From the NCBI GenBank assembly GCA_937950605.1, contig CALFDA010000110.1:1-9376 (forward strand): a stretch of DNA of 9,376 nucleotides, given 5' to 3'. Below the pieces are notes generated by a model, which worked only from the letters and a program-made list of their open reading frames with translations, made no database searches and was not told the DNA's origin. Positions 1-5,860 of this stretch are shown one piece after another (within the stretch, counting starts at the first letter, position 1; each line of letters starts with the position of its first letter). Made by a program: the position numbers and the translations under genes. This DNA is from an uncultured PS1 clade bacterium. Lineage in GTDB: Bacteria; Pseudomonadota; Gammaproteobacteria; PS1; Pseudothioglobaceae.

Positions 1-1
1 C

Positions 2-442
2 AAAGATTTAACGCTAAAAACCCATGTTAAAGTAGGTTTAGCACAAGGTTATAATGGCAAGGAATTACCGTTTTTTGAGCGCTACTATGGCGGTGGTAGT
101 TCTTCTATTCGTGGTTTTGAATTTAATTCCATCGGTCCAAAATACGCAAATGGCAACACTAAAGGCGGTGGATTTTCATTATTGACAGGTATCTCTGTTA
201 TTTCACCACTCACTTTTTTAAAAGACAGTGAAAATATGCGTATGAGTACATTTATTGATGCGGGAGGTATTAGTGAAAAAATTTCTAGTTTTGAAAATGA
301 TGATTTTCGTTCCTCTGTTGGTGTTGCATTTGCATGGTTGACACCTATTGGTCCGCTAGGTGCTTATGCGGCTCATCCAATTGTAAAAAAGACAGGAGAC
401 AAAACCAACACATTTGAGTTGACTGTTGGCACAAAATTCTAA
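2..442 (+). CDS. bamA: BamA (outer membrane protein assembly factor), C-terminal 146 residues; 5' end outside window
   Basis: BamA is the 16-stranded outer membrane barrel that folds and inserts other barrel proteins as the core of the BAM complex. The frame is already open at the left edge and runs to a TAA, so only the last third of the barrel is seen. Support: the loop-6 motif SIRGF at bases 104-118 (family [V/I]RGF), the preceding Tyr/Gly-rich ERYYGGG, the late-strand motif AFAWLTPIGPLG near the end, and a final strand ending in TFELTVGTKF whose terminal Phe is the usual beta-signal. The POTRA domains are upstream of the window. An internal TTG at 182 is a leucine codon within the barrel, not a start. 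lpxD begins only 15 bases after the stop. In many relatives skp/ompH sits between these genes and is missing here. The family assignment is secure; the relation to the autotransporter-type homologue TamA is excluded mainly by the lpxD linkage and the TPIGPLG motif. Confidence 0.93.
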   Translation, partial: KDLTLKTHVKVGLAQGYNGKELPFFERYYGGGSSSIRGFEFNSIGPKYANGNTKGGGFSLLTGISVISPLTFLKDSENMRMSTFIDAGGISEKISSFENDDFRSSVGVAFAWLTPIGPLGAYAAHPIVKKTGDKTNTFELTVGTKF

Positions 443-457
443 ACTGTCACTTTTACA

Positions 458-1456
458 ATGTATACATTAGGAAATATCGCTAATATTATTGATGCCGAAC
501 TCATTGGCGATGCCACAACAAAAATTAGCGGTTTAGCTTCTATCGACAAGGCACAAAAGGCTCAGCTTAGTTATGTTGCAAGTGATAAACATAAACCAGA
601 TTTAATGCGCTCAAATGCTGGGGCAGTTATCATAACCAAAAGTTTAATAGCTGATTGCCCTACTAATGCGCTTGTGGTCGAAAATGTTTATTTGGCTTTT
701 GCCAAAATTACGCATTATTTTAAACAACCAGCAATTCAAATTGGTGGTATTCACCCTGACGCAAAAATAAACAGTGAAAATATTGCTAATAATTGCACCA
801 TAGCTAAGCAAGTTGTTATTGGCAAAAATTGCACCATAAGTGCAAACACCGTTATTGAGCAAAATGTTGTGATAGGTGATAACGCGCTAATACAACCTAA
901 TGTTACTATCTTGCAAGGCTGCACGATTGGCAATAATGTGGTTATCTCTGCTGGCGCGGTCATTGGTTCAGAAGGGTTTGGCAACGCCTTAGACAGCAAA
1001 GGTCATTGGCACACAATCGCACATCTAGGTAACGTAATTATTGGCAATGACGTTACAATTGGGGCAAACACAGTTATTGATAGAGGCACGCTAGATGATA
1101 CACAGGTGTGTGATGGGGTGCGTCTTGATAACTTGGTGCATATCGCCCACAACGTTATCTTAGGCAAGGATAGTGCTATTGCCGCTGGAGTTACTATTGG
1201 TGGTAGTGCAACATTAGGCGAGCGTTGTCAAATTGGCGGAGGCGCAGTTATTGCTAGCCACATGTATTTGTCTGATGATACAATCGTAACGGGTTCAAGC
1301 ACAGTAGATAAAAACCTAAACAAGGGGCACTACACAGGTTTTACTTCTATTTCTTTGCATTCAGATTGGAAAAGGAATCAAATGTGGTTATTAAAACTTA
1401 ATAAAATCGCCCGATATTTAAATATCAAACTAAAAAATTTAGTGTCTAAACAATAA
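458..1456 (+). CDS. lpxD: LpxD, UDP-3-O-(3-hydroxyacyl)glucosamine N-acyltransferase
   Basis: LpxD transfers a second 3-hydroxyacyl chain from acyl carrier protein to the 2-amino group of UDP-3-O-acylglucosamine, the third step of lipid A synthesis, in the cytoplasm. At 332 residues it is close to the usual ~340. The N-terminal uridine-binding domain (about 1-100) opens with LGNIANIIDAELIGD, matching the family from residue 2 or 3, which fixes the ATG start even though no Shine-Dalgarno is visible. Translation may be coupled to bamA, whose stop is 15 bases away. Residues ~100-290 are a left-handed beta helix of hexapeptide repeats such as IGNNVV and IGNDVT. The expected catalytic His is in HIAHNV (His231, equivalent to E. 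coli His239), and the second conserved His is in ASHMY (His268, equivalent to His276). The C-terminus is a short basic helix ending NLVSKQ, slightly shorter than in E. coli. Confidence 0.96.
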   Translation: MYTLGNIANIIDAELIGDATTKISGLASIDKAQKAQLSYVASDKHKPDLMRSNAGAVIITKSLIADCPTNALVVENVYLAFAKITHYFKQPAIQIGGIHPDAKINSENIANNCTIAKQVVIGKNCTISANTVIEQNVVIGDNALIQPNVTILQGCTIGNNVVISAGAVIGSEGFGNALDSKGHWHTIAHLGNVIIGNDVTIGANTVIDRGTLDDTQVCDGVRLDNLVHIAHNVILGKDSAIAAGVTIGGSATLGERCQIGGGAVIASHMYLSDDTIVTGSSTVDKNLNKGHYTGFTSISLHSDWKRNQMWLLKLNKIARYLNIKLKNLVSKQ

Positions 1457-1971
1457 CCCTGATATATTAACACCTGCATGACAATAACAAAAAATAAGCA
1501 CTGCAATAGTGATCATGCTTCAAAATAAGATATTTATCAATAATAAAGTGTTTTTTAGTTGGATTTAATAGTTTAATAACTAGGCAAATTCTATAATCTA
1601 GCAATCTATATAGCAACGCCATTAACAAGATTTTAGAAGTGTTGCCTATGAGCGAATGACTACAGAAAATATAAACATTGGCAGTATTAGCCATTCTAAT
1701 GCTGGGTATAATGGGTCGTGCCTCTTGCTTCTACAAGGCATTTTAGAAGAAAACGCGTTTGCTTGAGCAACGCTCATAATTGATGGCATTAATGATTGTG
1801 TCATCTAGGCTTATACCGAAATAAGATTAAATAAGTTTAAAATAATATGAGAGCAAAAAATCTATAAAATCAAGAAAACAGTGCAAACCCAAACTACTAT
1901 ATTATCAAAATATCTTTCACTTTACAAAGTCTAGCATTTTGCCTGTTACTTACTAATACAAAGGTCTCATT
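1457..1971. other. 515-base spacer between lpxD and fabZ; no intact gene
   Basis: No intact gene, tRNA or clear terminator is visible. Composition is uneven by hand count: 1501-1560 has 14 G/C in 60, 1681-1740 has 28 in 60, and 1801-1860 has 15 in 60. The GC-richer middle has broken frames described separately as a possible gene remnant. Since fabZ is far from lpxD it should have its own promoter. The best I can find are a TTTACA at 1921-1926 with a poor -10 about 17 bases on, and a TATATT at 1898-1903 with a poor -35; neither is convincing. Confidence 0.6.
1597..1803 (+). pseudogene. Possible remnant of an unidentified decayed gene
   Basis: Three consecutive open pieces on the + strand read like coding sequence broken by one frame change and stops. 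Frame from 1597 gives SNAINKILEVLPMSE, then TGA at 1657. The frame from ATG 1656 gives 36 residues including NIGSISHSNAGYNGSCLLLL and GILEENAFA, then TGA at 1764. The same frame continues ATLIIDGINDCVI to a TAG. The stretch coincides with a local rise in GC relative to its flanks, as expected of former coding DNA in an AT-rich genome. I do not recognise the product. The opposite strand is also open for about 50 codons over the same bases, so strand is not certain. Chance open stretches of this size do occur, so confidence is low. Confidence 0.25.
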
Positions 1972-2430
1972 ATGGAAATGAATATTCAAGAAGTTAAGAA
2001 CTATCTGCCACACCGCTACCCTTTTCTGCTTATTGACAGGGTATTAAAAATAGAGGTTGGACAATCTATCATTGCGGTTAAAAATGTTTCATTTAATGAG
2101 CCACAATTCACTGGACACTTTCCCAAACAACCAATTATGCCAGGGGTTTTAATTATTGAAGCTATGGCGCAAGCCACAGGAATATTAGCCTTTAAATCTG
2201 AAGTGGGCAAGCCTATAGAAGGGCAAATTTATATGTTGGTTGGTGTTGATAAAGTGCGTTTTAAGCGTGTAGTTGAACCTGGCGACCAATTACAAATAAA
2301 AGCAACGATTCTAACTGTTAAACGCGGTATTTGGAAGTTTCAATGTGAAGCACTTGTTGGCGGCAAAGTCGTTACTACTGCCGAATTGATGTGTACACAG
2401 AAAAACAGCCAATTAGCAAGTAATACATGA
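1972..2430 (+). CDS. fabZ: FabZ, 3-hydroxyacyl-[ACP] dehydratase
   Basis: FabZ dehydrates 3-hydroxyacyl-ACP to trans-2-enoyl-ACP in type II fatty acid synthesis. It competes with LpxA and LpxD for the same 3-hydroxyacyl-ACP pool, which explains its classic linkage to them. The 152-residue hot-dog fold protein has the expected opening LPHRYPFLLIDRV (residues 12-24), the catalytic His49 in GHFP, and the catalytic Glu63 in MPGVLIIEAMAQ. These are the same residue numbers as in Pseudomonas FabZ. Chosen start: ATG at 1972, with AAGG at 1961-1964 seven bases upstream. A second ATG at 1978 would remove two residues and cannot be excluded. The stop TGA overlaps the ATG of a 50-codon frame. Unlike many relatives, fabZ is separated from lpxD by 515 bases and from lpxA by 160 bases. 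Confidence 0.96.
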   Translation: MEMNIQEVKNYLPHRYPFLLIDRVLKIEVGQSIIAVKNVSFNEPQFTGHFPKQPIMPGVLIIEAMAQATGILAFKSEVGKPIEGQIYMLVGVDKVRFKRVVEPGDQLQIKATILTVKRGIWKFQCEALVGGKVVTTAELMCTQKNSQLASNT

Positions 2431-2579
2431 AAATTCTTAACAATGCCAACTCTCGCCTTTGCAAAGCATTTTGTGCAAAGTTAGTTATTCGTATCTCAAA
2501 CAAAATAACATCAGTGATAAAAATTTGGCTAGAATTAACAGGGCAAACTTTTTTCATGTTCGCTCAGGTTAGATTCTAA
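2427..2579 (+). CDS. Possible 50-residue small protein between fabZ and lpxA (unrecognised)
   Basis: An ATG at 2427 overlaps the fabZ stop as ATGA, the standard arrangement for coupled translation. The frame stays open for 50 codons to TAA at 2577-2579, which overlaps the lpxA Shine-Dalgarno. It therefore fills the fabZ-lpxA spacer almost exactly. The product would start MKILNNANSR and end FFMFAQVRF, with five Lys, three Arg and one Glu, so it is basic, with a moderately hydrophobic middle (LVIRISNKITSVIKIWLEL). There is no signal peptide or motif I recognise. At this base composition roughly 7-8% of random codons are stops, so a 50-codon run in this one frame would be expected about 2% of the time by chance. 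It could instead be a shortened remnant of a former gene. An inverted repeat lies inside it. Confidence 0.33.
   Translation: MKILNNANSRLCKAFCAKLVIRISNKITSVIKIWLELTGQTFFMFAQVRF
2457..2480. repeat. 7-bp perfect inverted repeat shortly after fabZ
   Basis: CTTTGCA at 2457-2463 pairs perfectly with TGCAAAG at 2474-2480 across a 10-base loop. No T-run follows, so it is not a classic intrinsic terminator. It might be an mRNA-stabilising stem after fabZ or simply chance. Confidence 0.3.
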
Positions 2580-2584
2580 AGGAG
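2578..2584 (+). promoter_or_regulatory. Strong Shine-Dalgarno for lpxA
   Basis: AAAGGAG ends six bases before the lpxA ATG at 2591. Its first two bases are also the last two bases of the small frame's TAA stop. It is one of the strongest ribosome sites in the window and fixes the lpxA start. Confidence 0.75.
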
Positions 2585-2590
2585 ATAGTT

Positions 2591-3382
2591 ATGGCAATAC
2601 ATAAAACTGCCGTTATTGACCCTAGTGCAAAGATTCACAAAAATGCTGAAATATGTGCTTATGCTGTCATTGGTGCAAATGTAGAAATTGATGCAGGAAC
2701 CATTGTGGGGTCGCACGCCATGATACAAGGCCCAACCAAAATTGGAAAAAACAATCACATTTATTCGTTCGCCTATATTGGTGGTGACCCTCAAGATATA
2801 ACTTATGAAACTGGGCAAGAATCTAGTTTAGTGATTGGCAATGACAATCAAATTCGTGAATTTTGCACTATTAATCGTGGCACAGAAAAAGAATATTCTA
2901 TTACTCGTATAGGCTCTAATAACCTATTGATGGCGTATGTACACATTGCCCATGATTGTCAAATTGGTGACCATGTTATCATGTCAAACAATGCATCTTT
3001 AGCGGGGCATGTACGCATACAAGATTGGGCAATTCTTGGAGGCTTTACCTTGGTTAAACAATTTTGTATGATTGGTATGCATACCTATATTGGTATGGGT
3101 TGCCAAATTAACAAAGACATTCCTGCTTATATGGTGGCATCAGGCGTGCAAACACGCGTGCGTAGTATCAACGCCGAGGGCATGCGCAGACGTGGCTTTT
3201 CTAAAAATGCGATTGCTGCCATAAAACGTGCATTTAAAGTGGTTTATCGTAGTTCTGGGCTATTAGACCAATCGCTTAAAAAACTAGAAGAAAGTGAATC
3301 TGATCATAATGAAGTTATGCAATTCGTAAGATGTATACGCGGTTCTAAAATCGGCATTATGCGTGGTCCTAACGAGGAATAA
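2591..3382 (+). CDS. lpxA: LpxA, acyl-ACP--UDP-N-acetylglucosamine O-acyltransferase
   Basis: LpxA catalyses the first step of lipid A synthesis: transfer of a 3-hydroxyacyl chain from ACP to the 3-OH of UDP-GlcNAc. It is a cytoplasmic homotrimer. The 263 residues match the usual length (~262). Residues ~1-185 form the hexapeptide beta helix, followed by a helical C-terminal domain starting near INAEGMRRRGFS. Catalytic His121 lies in HIAHDC (E. coli His125). His118 (E. coli 122), His140 (144) and Arg200/Arg201 (204/205) are also kept. Two substrate-site residues differ by my hand alignment: E. coli Lys76 is Thr71 (QDITYE) and E. coli His160 is Lys156 (LVKQFC). The chain-length ruler position, Gly173 in E. 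coli, is Met169 in GMG, as in Pseudomonas aeruginosa, whose LpxA uses C10 chains. lpxB, which often follows, is replaced by murJ 20 bases downstream. Confidence 0.96.
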   Translation: MAIHKTAVIDPSAKIHKNAEICAYAVIGANVEIDAGTIVGSHAMIQGPTKIGKNNHIYSFAYIGGDPQDITYETGQESSLVIGNDNQIREFCTINRGTEKEYSITRIGSNNLLMAYVHIAHDCQIGDHVIMSNNASLAGHVRIQDWAILGGFTLVKQFCMIGMHTYIGMGCQINKDIPAYMVASGVQTRVRSINAEGMRRRGFSKNAIAAIKRAFKVVYRSSGLLDQSLKKLEESESDHNEVMQFVRCIRGSKIGIMRGPNEE

Positions 3383-3402
3383 AATAAGCCCTCGGTCAAA
3401 AT

Positions 3403-4932
3403 ATGGACAAATCTTTTTTAAAGTCTAGCAGTATTGTTGCTGTGATGACTTTTTTATCACGCATATTAGGTTTAGTACGTGATTATTTTATAGCACGCTA
3501 TTTTGGTGTAAATGGTTTAACAGATGCTTTCTTAGTTGCTTTCAAAATCCCCAACTTTTTGAGGCGACTATTTGGTGAAGGCGCATTTTCTCAAGCTTTT
3601 GTACCCATTTTAGCTAACGCTAAAACCAAACAGAATGAGGTTGAAGTACAAAACATCATCAACCATATTGGTACCAAATTATTAATTGTTTTAATTATTA
3701 TTACTACAGTTGTTATGATCATTGCCCCTGCAATCATTTTTATCTTTGCTTGGGGTTTTTATTTTGATGAAGATCTTACAAAATTTAACCTAGCATCTGA
3801 TATGTTACGCATCACCTTTCCTTACTTGTTGCTTATCTCATTAACCGCTTTTGCGGGTAGTATTCTAAACACTTATAATAAATTTGCTGTACCCGCTTTC
3901 ACGCCAGTATTGTTAAATATTTCAATGATTTTATCCGCGGTTTATTTGTCAGAGCACCTAGAAACACCTATTATGGCACTGGCTTGGGGGGTTTTAATAG
4001 GCGGTATTTTGCAATTAATATTTCAAATTCCCTTTTTGCTTAAAATAAAAAAAATGCCACAGTTAGCACGAGGCAAACATAAAGCAACAAAAATACTAAA
4101 AAAACGATTGTTACCAGCTTTATTTGGCGTTTCAATATCACAAATTAACTTATTAGTTGATACCATGGTTGCCACTTTATTGGTGAGTGGTAGCGTTTCT
4201 TGGCTATATTATTCTAACAGGTTGTTAGAATTACCTTTGGCACTCATTGGTATTGCTCTAGCAACAGTTGCTTTAGCAAAATTAAGCGAACATTTTGCCA
4301 ACAAAGATCAACATCGTTTTATCCATGCCATTAATTATGCGCTTAAAATCGCTCTAATTTTTGGTGTGCCAGCCTGTATGGGGCTTGTATTGCTAGCACA
4401 ACCTTTGATAATCACCCTATTTCAATATGGAGAATTTAATGCCTTTTCTGCCCACCAATCTGCACTGAGTCTTATGGCTTATGGCACAGGTTTAGTGGCT
4501 TTTATTATGGTAAAAGTATTAGCCTCTGTTTTTCTATCCAGAGGGGACACTAAAACACCTGTTAAAGTTGGCGCAATAGTGATGATAATCAATATATTTT
4601 TAAATTTTATATTTGCTTATTATTACGCGCACATAGGTTTGGCCTTAGCTACTTCTTTGTCGGCTTTTATTAACGCATATTTACTTTATTACCATCTAAA
4701 ACAACGCAATATTTTTACATTTTCCCAAGATTTTCTACAAATGTTTTTTAAAATTTTGTTAGCAACCATTATAATGGGAGTTTTTATTTTAAATTTTAAT
4801 CAAGATATTGAATATTATTTAAACGCCAATGCATGGCACAGAGGCTTAGCAATCACTGGCATTATTAGCACTTCAATTATTATTTATTTTGTAAGTTTAA
4901 GATTTTTGGGAATCAGGGCAAAACATCTATGA
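3403..4932 (+). CDS. murJ: MurJ, lipid II flippase (MviN family)
   Basis: MurJ is the inner membrane flippase that exports lipid II for peptidoglycan synthesis; it belongs to the MOP transporter superfamily. The 509 residues match the family (~511 in E. coli), and the protein is almost entirely hydrophobic segments, consistent with 14 helices. The N-terminal signature is present: SRILGLVRD at residues 19-27 (Arg20, Arg26), the Asp41 of LTDAF, and NFLRRLFGEGAF at 51-62 (Arg54, Glu59). Arg273 in YYSNRLLELPL corresponds to the essential central-cavity arginine (Arg270 in E. coli). The start codon has no nearby Shine-Dalgarno; a GAGG in the tail of lpxA is about 25 bases away, so initiation may depend on lpxA translation. 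The stop overlaps the yggX start as ATGA. murJ is often found elsewhere in relatives; here it occupies the usual place of lpxB. Confidence 0.96.
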   Translation: MDKSFLKSSSIVAVMTFLSRILGLVRDYFIARYFGVNGLTDAFLVAFKIPNFLRRLFGEGAFSQAFVPILANAKTKQNEVEVQNIINHIGTKLLIVLIIITTVVMIIAPAIIFIFAWGFYFDEDLTKFNLASDMLRITFPYLLLISLTAFAGSILNTYNKFAVPAFTPVLLNISMILSAVYLSEHLETPIMALAWGVLIGGILQLIFQIPFLLKIKKMPQLARGKHKATKILKKRLLPALFGVSISQINLLVDTMVATLLVSGSVSWLYYSNRLLELPLALIGIALATVALAKLSEHFANKDQHRFIHAINYALKIALIFGVPACMGLVLLAQPLIITLFQYGEFNAFSAHQSALSLMAYGTGLVAFIMVKVLASVFLSRGDTKTPVKVGAIVMIINIFLNFIFAYYYAHIGLALATSLSAFINAYLLYYHLKQRNIFTFSQDFLQMFFKILLATIIMGVFILNFNQDIEYYLNANAWHRGLAITGIISTSIIIYFVSLRFLGIRAKHL

Positions 4933-5198
4933 ACACTGTCCAATGCGTAAAATTAAATAAAACCCTTGAAGCCTTAGAACGCGCGCCCTATCCGGGTGAA
5001 TTAGGACAACGCATTTTGGCTAATGTCTCTAAACAAGCTTGGCAACAGTGGTTAGAGCATCAAACCATGTTAATCAATGAAAATAATCTTAGTATGCTTG
5101 ATGAAAATGCACAAAAATACCTTAAAGAGCAAATGGAAAAATTTTTCTTCTCAAAAGAAGGTGCAGACCAAATACAAGGCTACAATCCTCTATCATAA
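4929..5198 (+). CDS. yggX: YggX, Fe(2+)-trafficking / oxidative damage protection protein
   Basis: YggX is a small cytoplasmic protein implicated in handling ferrous iron and protecting iron-sulfur clusters from oxidative damage. At 89 residues it matches the family (91 in E. coli). Visible family features: Cys6 in the N-terminal VQCVKLNK, the PYPGELGQRI motif (residues 20-29), SKQAWQQWLEHQTMLINE (residues 34-51), and the C-terminal IQGYNPLS. The ATG sits in an ATGA overlap with the murJ stop. Its own TAA overlaps the gmk ATG (TAATG), so murJ, yggX and gmk are probably translated from one mRNA. yggX is more often linked to mutY; the present neighbours say little about its role. The identification is firm, though the biochemical role of the family is less so. 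Confidence 0.93.
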   Translation: MNTVQCVKLNKTLEALERAPYPGELGQRILANVSKQAWQQWLEHQTMLINENNLSMLDENAQKYLKEQMEKFFFSKEGADQIQGYNPLS

Positions 5199-5809
5199 TG
5201 GCTAACTTATTTGTCATATCTGCCCCTTCTGGTTGTGGGAAAACCTCTTTGGTTAAAGCACTCGTTGAAAAAACCCATAATCTTTGCGTTTCAATATCAC
5301 ATACCACGCGTAAACCACGGTCTGGCGAAGTACACGGAAAAAACTATTTTTTTGTCTCTAAAAAAGAATTTGACCAGATTAACAATGATAATGGCTTTAT
5401 TGAATCAGCACAGGTATTTGATAATTATTATGGTAGTGCTAAACAAACCGTCAAGGATTTATTGGCAAGTGCTCAAGATGTTATTTTAGAGATTGACTGG
5501 CAAGGTGCTAGACAGGTTAAAAAAAGTTTTTCACAGGCTGTTGGTATTTTTATTCTCCCCCCTTCTATTGAAACACTGAAAGATCGTTTAACCGACAGGG
5601 GGCAAGACAGTCCAACCATTGTTAATCGCAGAATGCAAGACGCTGTGAGTGAAATGCAGCATTATGATGAGTTTGATTATCTGGTTATTAATGATAATTT
5701 TAATATGGCACTAGATGATTTATCTGCTATCATTCATGCACAACGTTTAAATACTATCCAACAAAGCAAAAAGTATCAGTCCATACTCAAAACTCTCATC
5801 AGACAATAG
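5198..5809 (+). CDS. gmk: Guanylate kinase
   Basis: Guanylate kinase converts GMP plus ATP to GDP plus ADP in the cytoplasm and is essential for GTP and dGTP supply. The 203 residues match the family (207 in E. coli). The P-loop is SAPSGCGKTSL at residues 8-18. The GMP-binding signature follows at about 35-52 (HTTRKPRSGEVHGKNYFF), then FIESAQVFDNYYGS, and the DVILEIDWQGARQVK strand typical of the family. The lid and C-terminal part (LKDRLTDRGQD, EFDYLVIND) are intact. The start is the ATG in the TAATG junction with yggX; there is no separate Shine-Dalgarno, suggesting re-initiation. rpoZ and spoT, which often follow gmk in gammaproteobacteria, are not here. Instead a new promoter and rpoH begin within 51 bases. 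Confidence 0.96.
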   Translation: MANLFVISAPSGCGKTSLVKALVEKTHNLCVSISHTTRKPRSGEVHGKNYFFVSKKEFDQINNDNGFIESAQVFDNYYGSAKQTVKDLLASAQDVILEIDWQGARQVKKSFSQAVGIFILPPSIETLKDRLTDRGQDSPTIVNRRMQDAVSEMQHYDEFDYLVINDNFNMALDDLSAIIHAQRLNTIQQSKKYQSILKTLIRQ

Positions 5810-5821
5810 ATAAATGCAATA

Positions 5822-5830
5822 TGGTATAAT
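5822..5830 (+). promoter_or_regulatory. Extended -10 sigma-70 promoter for rpoH
   Basis: TGGTATAAT is a perfect extended -10 element: TG, one base, then TATAAT at 5825-5830. It lies just after the gmk stop. A partial -35 (CAGACA, 5800-5805, sharing GACA with the consensus) is 19 bases upstream; an extended -10 needs little -35. Transcription would start around 5834-5838, leaving a leader of only about 25 bases before the rpoH ATG. This marks the start of the rpoH-groESL unit. No experimental proof is available. Confidence 0.6.
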
Positions 5831-5860
5831 TCTAGTCTTTTTTATCGCTATATTTTATCT

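Noticed and set aside
182..442. Separate short gene starting at TTG 182
   Set aside because: The same frame is open back to the window edge and encodes the BamA barrel, including the SIRGF motif upstream of 182.
1489..1515. CACT/AGTG stem after lpxD as a terminator
   Set aside because: Only four base pairs and no T-run.
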